From Microbacterium hibisci (GTDB taxonomy: Bacteria; Actinomycetota; Actinomycetes; Actinomycetales; Microbacteriaceae), in the NCBI RefSeq assembly GCF_015278255.1, contig NZ_JADIJC010000006.1, positions 124,001 through 188,000 of the forward strand: 64,000 nucleotides of DNA. The letters run 5' to 3'. A model generated the notes under the pieces. It made no database searches and was not told the origin of the DNA. It saw only the letters and a program-made list of their open reading frames with translations. Positions 50,582 to 58,654 of the stretch are shown piece by piece; within the stretch, counting starts at the first letter, position 1, and each line of letters begins with the position of its first letter. The position numbers and the translations under genes were made by a program.

Positions 50582-51697
50582 ATGGTGGCTCGACCAGATC
50601 GCCCGCCGCGGAGCACGCCGGCCGCGACGGGACCGCGTGCCGCGCCGGACGCCGACATCCTGTGCGCGGATCTCGTCCGCATCTTCAAGGTGCAGACCGC
50701 GAACGGCGCCGGCGTCGAGGTGCAGGCGCTGCAGGGACTGAACCTCCGCATCGACCCGGGAGAGCTCGTGGCGGTGGTGGGGGCGTCCGGCTCGGGCAAG
50801 TCCACTCTCCTGTCGATCCTGTCGAGCCTCGACCAGCCGACGGCCGGCGTGGCATGGGTCGCCGGTCATGACCTCCTCACGATGAAGGAGAAGGAGCGGG
50901 TCGAGTTCCGCCGCCGCAGCGTCGGGTTCGTGTGGCAGCAGACGTCCCGCAACCTGCTGCCGTACCTGTCGGCGAGCGAGAACGTCGCCGCGGTGCTGGC
51001 GATCACCGGGAGCGTCCGCGGCGCCGCGGCGCGCCGCGCTCGAGTGGCCGAGCTGCTCGACCTGCTCGAGGTCTCGCACTGCGCCGACCGCCGGCCCGCC
51101 GAGATGTCGGGAGGCGAGCAGCAGCGCGTCGCGATCGCCGTCGGCATCGCGAACGAGCCGCGCGTGCTGCTGGCGGACGAGCCCACGGGCGAGCTGGACG
51201 ACACCACGAGCGCCCACGTGCTCGAGGCGATGCGCTCGGTCAACCGTGAGCTGGGCGTCACGACGCTCATCGTGACGCACGATCCCGCGGTGTCGGAGCA
51301 CGTCGCGCACACCGTGCAGATCCGCGACGGGCGGACGTCGACCGAGGTGCTCCGCTCGATGCGGCTCGACGAGCACGGCGCCGAGCAGCACGTCGCCGAG
51401 GAGTACGCAGTGCTCGACCGCGTGGGCCGGCTGCAGCTTCCCGACGACTTCGTGGCGGCGCTCGACCTCCGTGAGCGCGTGCGCCTCGCACTCGAACCCG
51501 ACCACGTCGGCGTGTGGCCCGGGCAGGCGCGCGCGCGTACCGCCGCCGACCCGGCCGCGGCCGATCCCACCGGAGCGCCGCCGACGGTCGCTGAGCCGGT
51601 CGAAGCGCCGCCGACCGAAGGTGAACCGGTCGCTGAGCCCGTCGAAGCGCCTCGCGCCCCGGCATCCGACATCTCCACTCGACAGGAGCCCTCATGA
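50582..51697 (+). CDS. ABC transporter ATP-binding protein (first)
   Basis: A 371-residue LolD/MacB-type ATPase. Walker A GASGSGKST (about 77-85), Q-loop WQQTSRNLLPYLS, signature MSGGEQQRVAIA, Walker B VLLADEPTGELDD and the H-loop VTHDPA are all intact. The C-terminal ~130 residues extend past the ATPase core and end in two copies of a dispersed repeat read as VAEPVEAP. ATG at 50582 follows the permease stop by 4 bp. The next ATPase overlaps by 4 bp. Confidence 0.92.
   Translation: MVARPDRPPRSTPAATGPRAAPDADILCADLVRIFKVQTANGAGVEVQALQGLNLRIDPGELVAVVGASGSGKSTLLSILSSLDQPTAGVAWVAGHDLLTMKEKERVEFRRRSVGFVWQQTSRNLLPYLSASENVAAVLAITGSVRGAAARRARVAELLDLLEVSHCADRRPAEMSGGEQQRVAIAVGIANEPRVLLADEPTGELDDTTSAHVLEAMRSVNRELGVTTLIVTHDPAVSEHVAHTVQIRDGRTSTEVLRSMRLDEHGAEQHVAEEYAVLDRVGRLQLPDDFVAALDLRERVRLALEPDHVGVWPGQARARTAADPAAADPTGAPPTVAEPVEAPPTEGEPVAEPVEAPRAPASDISTRQEPS
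51588..51649. repeat. two antisense copies of the dispersed TTCGAC repeat
   Basis: GGTCGCTGAGCCGGTCGAAG (51587-51606) and GGTCGCTGAGCCCGTCGAAG (51628-51647) are reverse complements of the dispersed repeat. They are read Val-Ala-Glu-Pro-Val-Glu-Ala in the C-terminal tail of the ATPase, separated by a copy of CGCCGCCGACC. Confidence 0.85.
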
Positions 51698-52530
51698 CGC
51701 CGGCACTGCGCGGCGAGAAGCTCTCGCGCACGTTCTCCACCGCGACGGGCGACGTGCACGCCTGCGTCGACATCGACATCGAGGTCGCGCCGGGCGAGCT
51801 GGTCGTGGTGCGCGGCGCGTCGGGCGCGGGCAAGACCACGCTGCTGAACATGCTCGGCGGGCTGGAGCGCCCCACCTCGGGACGCGTGTGGGTCGGCGAC
51901 GTCGAGGCCACCTCGCTCGACGAGGAGGCGCTGGCGGCGCTGCGGCGCGAGCGGCTGGGGTTCGTGTTCCAGTCGTTCGGGCTCATCCCGATCCTCTCGG
52001 CCGCCGAGAACGTCGAGCTGCCGCTGCGGATCGTCAAGACGCCCCCCGCCGAGCGCGACCGGCGCGTCGCCGAGGCGCTGCGGCTCGTGGGCCTCGCAGG
52101 CCACGCCGCACAGCGTCCGGGTGAGCTCTCCGGCGGTCAGCAGCAGCGGGTGGGGATCGCGCGCGCCATCGCCGCGCAGCCGCACGTGCTCATCGCCGAC
52201 GAGCCGACCGGGCAGCTCGACTCGCGCACCGCGGCGACGGTCATGGACCTCATCGGCGAGCTCGTGCACTTGCAGGGCCTCGCCGCGATCGTCTCGACCC
52301 ACGACCCGCTGCTCGTGCAGCGCGCCGACCGCGTGATCGAGCTGCACGACGGCCGCGTGACCTCGGTCGGCGGGGCCGCGCCGTCACGGTCGACCGACGG
52401 CCACGGCGATCGCGACGGCGACCTCGACGGCGAGGTCGGTTCCGACGGCGACGGCGTCGCCGAGGGAGCGACCGACGCAGCACCGCGCACACGGGCCGAG
52501 GCGCGGGCGCAGCGCGAGTCCGAGGCCTGA
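51694..52530 (+). CDS. ABC transporter ATP-binding protein (second)
   Basis: A 278-residue ATPase. Walker A GASGAGKTT (about 41-49), signature LSGGQQQRVGIARA, Walker B VLIADEPTGQLDS and H-loop STHDP are intact. The last ~50 residues are an acidic Asp/Gly/Arg tail without homology to the core. ATG at 51694 overlaps the first ATPase stop in ATGA. Having two different ATPase subunits next to two permeases suggests a heteromeric exporter or two interchangeable energy units. Confidence 0.92.
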   Translation: MTPALRGEKLSRTFSTATGDVHACVDIDIEVAPGELVVVRGASGAGKTTLLNMLGGLERPTSGRVWVGDVEATSLDEEALAALRRERLGFVFQSFGLIPILSAAENVELPLRIVKTPPAERDRRVAEALRLVGLAGHAAQRPGELSGGQQQRVGIARAIAAQPHVLIADEPTGQLDSRTAATVMDLIGELVHLQGLAAIVSTHDPLLVQRADRVIELHDGRVTSVGGAAPSRSTDGHGDRDGDLDGEVGSDGDGVAEGATDAAPRTRAEARAQRESEA

Positions 52531-52593
52531 CGCGAGAGGGCGCGGGCCGGCGCCGCCCGGAGGGGCGGCGCACCGGATGGGAGGATGGATGCC

Positions 52594-54120
52594 GTGACCG
52601 ACGCGGCTGAACCCCTCCACGACCTCGTCGACCAGGCCCGTCAGACGCGCGTGGTCGTGATCGGAGGCGGGATCGCCGGACTCGTCGCCGCCTGGGAGCT
52701 GGCGAAGGTGGGCATGACGGTGACGGTGGTGGAGGCATCCGCTCGTCTCGGCGGCAAGGTCGCGTCGACCTCGCTCGGCGGCCGCGAGGTCGAGATCGGG
52801 GCGAGCTGCTGGTCCACCCGCGGCGGTGCGGTGCGGCGGCTGGTGGACGAGGTGCTGCCGGACGCCGCGATCGTGCGTCCGCGCGATGACAGCGAATGGA
52901 TCGCCGGCCTGGCCAGAGACGCGGCGGCGCCGCTCCCGGTCGAGCAGGTGCTGGGCATCCCCGCGAACCCGTGGGACGAGCGCGTCCGCCGGATCATCGG
53001 CTGGGGCGGCACGTGGCGCGCGTATCTCGACCGCCTGCGCCCGCCGCTGACGATCGGCACGCAGCGCAGCCTCGGGCGACTCGTGCGCGGCCGCATGGGC
53101 GACAAGGTGCGCGACCGGCTCGTCGCCCCGCTCACCGTGGACCGGTTCGGCCTGCTGCCCGAAGACGTCGACGTCGAGGTCGCCGCACCGGGGTTGAGCA
53201 CCGCGCTCACCCGCACGGGCTGGCTCGGGGGTGCGGTCGCCGACCTGCGCGTCGACGCCGGCGGATCCGCGACCGAGGGACTCGACGGCGGGATGCCGCT
53301 GCTCGTGGCCGCGCTGCGCGAACGGCTCGTCGCCCGCGGGGCCGACATCCGCACGGGAGCGAGGGCGACGGGGCTCGCGCGCGCCGACGGCGCGTGGACC
53401 ATCGAGGTCGACGGGGGAGCGGACGCCGACGCGGCGACCGTTCGCCCCGCGACCGGCGACGACGGTGCCGCCGAGGCTTCGGACGCCGGGCGGCTGCGCG
53501 CCGACGCCGTCGTCGTCGCCACCGACGAGGCGGCAGCGCGCAGCCTGCTCGGGCCGGTGCTGGAGGATCCCGCGTTCACCGCCGCCGAACCGGCGGGCAT
53601 CGCGCGCGAGGTCGTGACGCTCCTCGTCGACGCGCCCGAGCTCGACGGCGCTCCGCGCGGCGTGCACGTCCACGCCGTGCCGGGATCGTCGCGGGCGACG
53701 GGGCTCGTGCACGAGACCGCCCGGTGGGAGTGGCTGGCGCGCGGACTCGGCCAAGGCCGCCACCTGCTGCGCATCGCCTTCGGCGGCCCGGGCGTCGCAC
53801 CCGCGACGGCGGGTGTCAGCGACGCCGAAGCGGTCAGGCTGGCCGCGGACGAGGCATACGCTCTCCTCGGCGTCCGACTGGGCGAAGACCGCGTCGTGGA
53901 CGCGCACCGCGGCGTCTACACGCTCGTGCCGCCCGCCTCGGCGCTCGGGCATCGGGAGCGGACCGACGAGGCGCGCGCCGCGATCGCGCGGGCCCCGGGC
54001 GTCGCCGCGGTCGGCGCGTGGCTGTCGGGGAGCGGGCTCGCCCAGGTCGTCGCGGACGCGCACGACGAGACCGACCGCTTGCGGCGAGCCGTGCTGTGGG
54101 GCGGTGCTGGGGGCCGGTGA
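52594..54120 (+). CDS. hemY: protoporphyrinogen/coproporphyrinogen oxidase
   Basis: A 508-residue FAD-dependent oxidase. The dinucleotide loop VVVIGGGIAGLVAAWEL and the following EASARLGGKV are followed by a HemY-type middle domain (LRPPLTIGTQRSLGRLVR, APLTVDRFGLLPEDVDVEV) and the C-terminal FAD loop AVGAWLSGSGLAQVV. In actinobacteria it oxidises coproporphyrinogen III in the coproporphyrin-dependent heme route. GTG 52594 is preferred over ATG 52585 because GGAGG ends at 52584, leaving 9 bases to the GTG but none to the ATG. Confidence 0.8.
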   Translation: MTDAAEPLHDLVDQARQTRVVVIGGGIAGLVAAWELAKVGMTVTVVEASARLGGKVASTSLGGREVEIGASCWSTRGGAVRRLVDEVLPDAAIVRPRDDSEWIAGLARDAAAPLPVEQVLGIPANPWDERVRRIIGWGGTWRAYLDRLRPPLTIGTQRSLGRLVRGRMGDKVRDRLVAPLTVDRFGLLPEDVDVEVAAPGLSTALTRTGWLGGAVADLRVDAGGSATEGLDGGMPLLVAALRERLVARGADIRTGARATGLARADGAWTIEVDGGADADAATVRPATGDDGAAEASDAGRLRADAVVVATDEAAARSLLGPVLEDPAFTAAEPAGIAREVVTLLVDAPELDGAPRGVHVHAVPGSSRATGLVHETARWEWLARGLGQGRHLLRIAFGGPGVAPATAGVSDAEAVRLAADEAYALLGVRLGEDRVVDAHRGVYTLVPPASALGHRERTDEARAAIARAPGVAAVGAWLSGSGLAQVVADAHDETDRLRRAVLWGGAGGR

Positions 54121-54173
54121 GCACGGGGCGACGACCGGTGTCAAGGGTGGATGCCGGAATCGGCATACAGGGC

Positions 54174-54179
54174 TAACCT
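54174..54179 (+). promoter_or_regulatory. -10 element with leader
   Basis: TAACCT within GGCTAACCTGG, the same string as before the M13 peptidase. Here a leader of about 35 bases carries GAGGAG before ATG 54220, so this transcript is not leaderless. Confidence 0.5.
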
Positions 54180-54219
54180 GGGATGGTCGTCAGGGCAACA
54201 CCGAGCGTGAGGAGACCTC

Positions 54220-54609
54220 ATGAAGGGCAAGGCAGGACTCGTCGTCGGGATCGCGATCGGGTACGTGCTCGGCAGTCGCGCCGGCCGCGAGCGCTACGAG
54301 CAGATCAAGGCGCAGTGGCTGAAGGTCTGGAACGCCGAACCGGTGCAGACGCAGGTCGACAAAGTCAAGGACTTCGCGAAGTCCCAGGCGATGGCGCTGC
54401 CCTCGACGCTCTGGGAGTCGGCCGTCAAGGTCACGCAGGCAGCGGGGGCCAAGGGCACGCCCGGCCAGCGGCTGGACGCCGCGATCAAGGTGGGCAAGGA
54501 CTCAGCCGACGACGTCGAAGCCGCGGCGCAGAGCTCGGCCAAGGCGGTGAAGGACGCGGTCGACGACGCGATCGACGACGCCTCCGAGAACGGCCGCGGC
54601 GGGGCCTGA
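54220..54609 (+). CDS. YtxH-like small membrane protein
   Basis: A 129-residue protein with a short N-terminal hydrophobic segment (KAGLVVGIAIGYVLGSRAGRERYE), the pattern of YtxH-type proteins, then a long amphipathic helical part rich in Ala/Lys/Asp. Function unknown; such proteins are often stress-related. GAGGAG precedes ATG 54220. It starts a run of three small membrane proteins. Confidence 0.75.
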   Translation: MKGKAGLVVGIAIGYVLGSRAGRERYEQIKAQWLKVWNAEPVQTQVDKVKDFAKSQAMALPSTLWESAVKVTQAAGAKGTPGQRLDAAIKVGKDSADDVEAAAQSSAKAVKDAVDDAIDDASENGRGGA

Positions 54610-54613
54610 CGTC

Positions 54614-55015
54614 ATGACGACGCCCCGTGGCTTCCGCGACCGCGCGGACGACAGCCTGCTCACCCTGCTGGGTGACATCCCGGAGCTGATCCGCAACCTC
54701 GTCATCGCCGAGGTCGACGCCGCGAAGGCCTGGCTCGCCCGCACCGCGAAGGACGGCGGATGGGGTGCGCTCTGGGTCTTCCTCGCGCTGTTCGTGCTGT
54801 TCTGGTCGGTGCCGGTGCTCGGCACCATCATCATCGCCGTACTGGCGCTGTGGATGCCCGTCTGGGCGGCCGCTCTGATCGTGTTCGTCGCCATGCTGCT
54901 CCTCGCGGCGCTGTTCGCGTTCATCGGCTATCGCCGGTTCCGCAAGATCAGCGAGAGGCAGAACCCTGTGCAGTCGATCGCCCTGGACGTGAAGGAGGTG
55001 CGCGATGAGCTCTGA
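54614..55015 (+). CDS. Holin-X family (phage holin superfamily III) membrane protein
   Basis: A 133-residue protein with two central hydrophobic hairpins (about 48-72 and 76-100). IPELIRNLVIAEVDAAKAWLAR is the family's N-terminal amphipathic part. The family is named for holins but is chromosomally common in actinobacteria and has no lysin neighbour here, so a lytic role is unlikely. It begins 4 bp after the YtxH-like gene and overlaps the next gene by 11 bp. Confidence 0.8.
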   Translation: MTTPRGFRDRADDSLLTLLGDIPELIRNLVIAEVDAAKAWLARTAKDGGWGALWVFLALFVLFWSVPVLGTIIIAVLALWMPVWAAALIVFVAMLLLAALFAFIGYRRFRKISERQNPVQSIALDVKEVRDEL

Positions 55016-55304
55016 CGCGCCCGTGCCGGTGTCGAACTCCCGCGTGGTGCTGCCCCGCACCGCTGTGCCCTTCGGCATCGACGACCCGGTCGAGCACGCC
55101 CGGACCGAGCTGAAAGCCGCGCTGGCGGCGATCGAGCAGAAGGCCAACGTGCCGCGACGCGTCGCCTTCGCCGTCGACGAGGGCATCGACAAGGCGCGCG
55201 GCTTCCAGCGCCGCCACCCCGCTGCCACCGCGGTCGCGGTGGTCGTCGGCGCGGTCGCCGTCGGCGCCGCCGTGTGGGGCTTCGTCCGTCTCTACACCCG
55301 CTGA
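55005..55304 (+). CDS. DUF3618-like small membrane protein
   Basis: A 99-residue protein with helical ARTELKAALAAIEQKANVPRR-like middle and one C-terminal membrane segment (AATAVAVVVGAVAVGAAVWGF). This arrangement resembles DUF3618 proteins, often found next to Holin-X genes. ATG at 55005 overlaps the Holin-X stop by 11 bp. Together the three small proteins likely form a cell-envelope unit. Confidence 0.7.
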   Translation: MSSDAPVPVSNSRVVLPRTAVPFGIDDPVEHARTELKAALAAIEQKANVPRRVAFAVDEGIDKARGFQRRHPAATAVAVVVGAVAVGAAVWGFVRLYTR

Positions 55305-55362
55305 GCCGCCCGGGGCGCCGCGCTCTGCAGAGGGCCGGGGTCGCACCCGCTGCGATCAGGGG

Positions 55363-55445
55363 TATGCTCGTGAGGCAAGGCAGTGCAATGGTGCGTATGC
55401 TGCCGACCGCGCGAACCCGATTCGAATCGCGCGTCGGCTGCCTCA
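55363..55445 (+). ncRNA. structured leader upstream of hemD
   Basis: TGAGGCA (55371-55377) pairs with TGCCTCA (55439-55445) and encloses two stems: GCAG/CTGC (55380-55403) and CCGA-CGCGCGA paired with TCGCGCG-TCGG (55403-55437). This gives a 75-nt three-way junction. TATGCT at 55363-55368 may be a -10. It lies 47 bp before hemD. It does not fold as a tRNA despite the tRNA-like length and a TTCGAATC string. It might regulate hemD or be an independent small RNA. Confidence 0.45.
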
Positions 55446-55491
55446 TCGTCTAGGGCGGCCGACTGAGCACCATCGAGAGTCGACCCCCCTT

Positions 55492-56334
55492 ATGAACACC
55501 GCCGCAGCACAGCAGCAGTCCGTCAAACCCCTGACCGGCTGGCGCGTTCTCGTGCCCCGTGGCGGCCCCTGGGGAGACGGCGTGGCGGCGACCCTGCGAC
55601 GTCAGGGTGCGACGCCCGTGATCGCTCCCCTCATCAACTTCGCGCCCACGAACGACCAGGCGGCTCTCGAGGCGGCGCTCGCCGACCTCGCCGCCGGCAA
55701 GTTCGACTGGCTCACCGTGACCAGTGCCACGACGGTGGATGTGCTCTACGCCTACCGGGCGGTCGTGCCGGCGTCCACAAAGGTCGCAGCCGTCGGCGAG
55801 ACCACCGCAGCCGCCCTGCTCGCCGTCGGCTACCGCGTCGACCTGGTGCCCGAGCGCGACAACTCCGCCGCCGGCATGGCCGAGCAGCTCATCGCCCTCG
55901 AGCCGCAGGCGCGCGACATCCTCACCCTCCGCAGCGAGATCGCGAAGCCCGTGCTCACCCGCATGCTGACCGATGCCGACCATCGTGTCCGCAGCGTGGT
56001 CGCCTACCGCACGGTGGGCGTCCCGGTCACCGAGCGCATCGCGGAGGACGTGCAGTCCGGCCGCATCAACGCCATCCTCGTCACCAGCGGCTCGGTCGCC
56101 CAGCAGGTGCACGAGCAGTTCCCCGACATCCCCGAGACCACCCTCATCGCCGCGATCGGCCCGCGCACCGCCAAGGACGCCCGCCGCGCCGGCCTCGACG
56201 TCGACGTGGTCGCCGACGCGCAGACGGTCGACGCGCTCATCGACGCCGTCGCGAAGTTCTCGCTGCCCCACGCGGCCGACGAGTTCGCGCCCAAGACCGG
56301 CGTGCTCCCGCAGCTCCGCGGCGACCGAGGCTGA
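55492..56334 (+). CDS. hemD: uroporphyrinogen-III synthase
   Basis: A 280-residue two-lobed HemD. WRVLVPRGGPWGDGVAATLRRQG begins lobe one, WLTVTSATTVD and VAAVGETTAAAL mark the conserved active cleft, and ILVTSGSVAQQV with IAAIGPRTAKDAR close lobe two. It cyclises hydroxymethylbilane to uroporphyrinogen III. ATG at 55492. fbiA begins 7 bp after its stop, so hemD, fbiA and the TauE/SafE gene may be one transcript. Confidence 0.9.
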   Translation: MNTAAAQQQSVKPLTGWRVLVPRGGPWGDGVAATLRRQGATPVIAPLINFAPTNDQAALEAALADLAAGKFDWLTVTSATTVDVLYAYRAVVPASTKVAAVGETTAAALLAVGYRVDLVPERDNSAAGMAEQLIALEPQARDILTLRSEIAKPVLTRMLTDADHRVRSVVAYRTVGVPVTERIAEDVQSGRINAILVTSGSVAQQVHEQFPDIPETTLIAAIGPRTAKDARRAGLDVDVVADAQTVDALIDAVAKFSLPHAADEFAPKTGVLPQLRGDRG

Positions 56335-56341
56335 CGCCACC

Positions 56342-57325
56342 GTGTCCGGCACGCCCCGCATCGTCGTGCTCGCGGGCGGCGTCGGGGGCTCGCGCTTCGT
56401 CCTGGGCGTCCGCGCCGCGCTGCGTGCCCGCGGCATCGACGACACCGCCGCCGCGCTGACCGTCGTCGTCAACACCGGAGACGATCTGTGGCTCTCGGGC
56501 GTGCGGCTGCAGCCCGACGTCGACTCGATCACGTACGCGCTCGCGGGGGTCAACGACACCGAGCGCGGCTGGGGCCGGCAGGGCGACACCGAGCGGGTCA
56601 ACCACGAGCTGCAGGAGTGGGGCGCCGGCTGGCCCTGGTTCACCCTCGGCGATCTCGACCTCGGCACCCACCTCGCGCGCACCGGCTGGCTGCGTGACGG
56701 GCTCACCCCCACGCAGGTGCTCGAGCGCATGTCGCATCGGTGGGATCTCGGTGCACGCCTGCTGCCGATGACCGACGCCGAGGTCGACACCGTCGTGGTT
56801 CTCGAGGACGGCGCGCGCCTGCACTTCCAGGAGTGGTGGACGCGCCATCGCGCCACGCTCGCGCCCGCGCGTTTCGAGAACCCCGGCGTCGAGGCGGCAT
56901 CGCCCGCACCGGGCGTCGTGGAGGCGATCGCCGACGCCGACGCGGTGCTGCTCGCCCCCTCGAACCCGGTCGTGTCGATCGGTCCGATCGTTTCCGTGCC
57001 CGGCGTGCGCGACGCGCTGCGCTCGACGTCCGCGCCCGTCGTCGGCGTCTCGCCCATCGTCGGCGGCAAGGTCGTACGCGGCATGGCCGATGTCTGCCTC
57101 ACGGCGATCGGCGTCGACACCTCCGCGGTCGCGGTCGCGGGCCTCTACGGCGCGCGGGAACGCGGCGGACTGCTCGACACCTGGCTGCTCGCCGAGGAGG
57201 ACGAGGCCGCCGCCGCCGAGGTGGCCGGGCTCGGCATCCGTTCCCTCGTCCGTCCGCTGTGGATGACGGATGCCGCGCGCCAGGCCGCGCTCGGAGCGGC
57301 GGCGCTCGACGCCGCTGAGGTCTGA
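56342..57325 (+). CDS. fbiA: 2-phospho-L-lactate transferase (F420 synthesis)
   Basis: A 327-residue CofD/FbiA protein that joins the phospholactyl (or dehydro) group to Fo to make F420-0. Visible signatures are VLAGGVGGSRFVLG at the N-terminus, VVNTGDDLWLSGVRLQPDVDS, TLGDLDLGTHL and LAPSNPVVSIGPI. GTG at 56342 is 7 bp after hemD. It pairs functionally with fbiD and fbiC at the right end of the window. Confidence 0.95.
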   Translation: MSGTPRIVVLAGGVGGSRFVLGVRAALRARGIDDTAAALTVVVNTGDDLWLSGVRLQPDVDSITYALAGVNDTERGWGRQGDTERVNHELQEWGAGWPWFTLGDLDLGTHLARTGWLRDGLTPTQVLERMSHRWDLGARLLPMTDAEVDTVVVLEDGARLHFQEWWTRHRATLAPARFENPGVEAASPAPGVVEAIADADAVLLAPSNPVVSIGPIVSVPGVRDALRSTSAPVVGVSPIVGGKVVRGMADVCLTAIGVDTSAVAVAGLYGARERGGLLDTWLLAEEDEAAAAEVAGLGIRSLVRPLWMTDAARQAALGAAALDAAEV

Positions 57326-57326
57326 C

Positions 57327-58070
57327 GTGCCCGAGCTCGCGTGGTGGGCGTGGGCGCTGCTGGCCGTCGGCGCCGTCGTCGTCGGGCTGTCGAAGACCGC
57401 CGTGCCGGGGGCCGGCACGATCGCCGTCGCGATCTTCGCGGCCGTACTGCCGGCCAAGCAGTCGACCGGCGTGCTCCTGCTGCTGCTGATCGTCGCCGAC
57501 ATCTTCGCCGTGACGATGTACCGCCGGCACGCCGACTGGCGGACGCTCCTCAAGCTCGCGCCGGCGGTCGTCGTGGGGGTGCTCCTGGGAGTCGTCTTCC
57601 TGTGGTTCGCCGACGACGTGTGGGTGAAGAAGTCGATCGGGGTCATCCTGCTCGCCGTCATCGCGATCACGCTCCTGCGCCGGCGGTTCGCCTCGGGCGT
57701 CGAGAGCGGCGGCTCGCACCGCGTCGCCGCGGCGACCTACGGCTCGCTCGGCGGATTCACGACGATGGTCGCCAACGCCGCCGGTCCGGTGATGTCGATG
57801 TACTTCCTCGCGGCGCGGTTCGAGGTGAAGGCGTTCCTCGGCACCGCCGCATGGTTCTTCGCGATCGTGAACCTGTTCAAGGTGCCGTTCTCGGTCGGCA
57901 TCGGGATCATCACGGTGCCCGGGCTGCTCATCGATCTCGTACTGGTGCCGCTGGTCGTCGCCGCGGCCTTCCTCGGCCGCTGGCTGGCCGACCGCATGCC
58001 GCAGAGCGTGTTCGAGAAGCTCGTGATCGTCTTCACGATCGTCGGCGCGGTCTACCTGCTGATCGTCTGA
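57327..58070 (+). CDS. TauE/SafE family membrane transporter
   Basis: A 247-residue permease with about 7-8 hydrophobic segments. The duplicated TauE/SafE motif is seen in VVGLSKTAVPGAGTIAV and GFTTMVANAAGPVMSM. Members export sulfite, sulfoacetate or other anions. GTG at 57327 lies 1 bp after the fbiA stop codon, suggesting co-transcription, but no biochemical link to F420 is known to me. Confidence 0.88.
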   Translation: MPELAWWAWALLAVGAVVVGLSKTAVPGAGTIAVAIFAAVLPAKQSTGVLLLLLIVADIFAVTMYRRHADWRTLLKLAPAVVVGVLLGVVFLWFADDVWVKKSIGVILLAVIAITLLRRRFASGVESGGSHRVAAATYGSLGGFTTMVANAAGPVMSMYFLAARFEVKAFLGTAAWFFAIVNLFKVPFSVGIGIITVPGLLIDLVLVPLVVAAAFLGRWLADRMPQSVFEKLVIVFTIVGAVYLLIV

Positions 58071-58086
58071 CGATCGGGGCGCGGCT

Positions 58087-58518
58087 TCACGCCCAGGGTG
58101 AAGGGCGGTCCTCGTCGCGCGTGCTGTCGTCGGGCAGGTGGGGGAGCTCCTCGCCGCCCGCGCGGATGCACAGCCACCGGAGCTGCTCGGGACTGTCGGG
58201 CGTCGCGCGCCAGGTGCGCCACACGCCCTGACCGACCCGCACGACGGTGCCGGGGCCGACGTCGACCACCTTGTCGTCGAGCCCCATCTGGCCGCGGCCG
58301 GCGAGGAAGACGTACAGCTCCTCGACACGAGCGTGGGTGTGCCAGTAGCCCGCCTGCTCGCCGGGCTCGAAGGCGTTCGCCGTCATGCCGATGTACTGCA
58401 TCGTCAGGTCGTGGTCGACGACGCGGCGACCGTCGCGCGACTTCTGGGGAGTGAATCCGCCGTAGTGCGCCCGCCACTGGTCGGGCCCGCCCATCTCCAG
58501 CACTTCGTAATCGCTCAT
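58087..58518 (-). CDS. cupin domain protein
   Basis: A 143-residue single cupin. Motif 1 includes HTHARVEELYVFLAG (two His and one Glu metal ligands) and motif 2 includes DVGPGTVVRVGQGVW, where the usual histidine is missing. Function unknown; a sugar isomerase or dioxygenase fold is possible. ATG 58518 is chosen because TAGCCT ends 6 bases upstream; a GTG two codons earlier would overlap the -10 spacing. Confidence 0.8.
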   Translation of the reverse strand: MSDYEVLEMGGPDQWRAHYGGFTPQKSRDGRRVVDHDLTMQYIGMTANAFEPGEQAGYWHTHARVEELYVFLAGRGQMGLDDKVVDVGPGTVVRVGQGVWRTWRATPDSPEQLRWLCIRAGGEELPHLPDDSTRDEDRPSPWA

Positions 58519-58524
58519 GGCCAC

Positions 58525-58530
58525 AGGCTA
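58525..58530 (-). promoter_or_regulatory. -10 element, leaderless promoter
   Basis: On the minus strand TAGCCT ends 6 bases before ATG 58518 of the cupin gene and decides that start. Confidence 0.55.
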
Positions 58531-58625
58531 TTGGCGTGCCCGGTGCGATGGCGCCGAATGGCAGGTATCAGTCCACCTCTGTCCGTGCCCGCCCAGGTGG
58601 CAGCTATGGTCGCCTCCGTCGGGAT

Positions 58626-58648
58626 GAGGCGGCCACAAGTGCCGCCTC
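58626..58648 (-). terminator. terminator of the F420 cluster
   Basis: GAGGCGGC (58626-58633) and GCCGCCTC (58641-58648) form a perfect 8-bp stem with a 7-base loop, 6 bp beyond the fbiD stop on the minus strand. Confidence 0.6.
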
Positions 58649-58654
58649 CTGAGG

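Noticed and set aside
47155..50805. A 1216-codon open frame antisense to the second ABC permease
   Set aside because: Same reason: Arg/Gly/Asp/Ala low complexity, opposite to a permease with clear membrane segments.
54614..55015. Prophage remnant, because of the holin-family protein
   Set aside because: No lysin, integrase or structural genes nearby; Holin-X proteins are common chromosomal membrane proteins in actinobacteria.
55371..55445. A tRNA gene
   Set aside because: It has tRNA length, pairing ends and TTCGAATC, but no proper anticodon arm, T stem or D stem can be drawn; treated as a structured leader instead.
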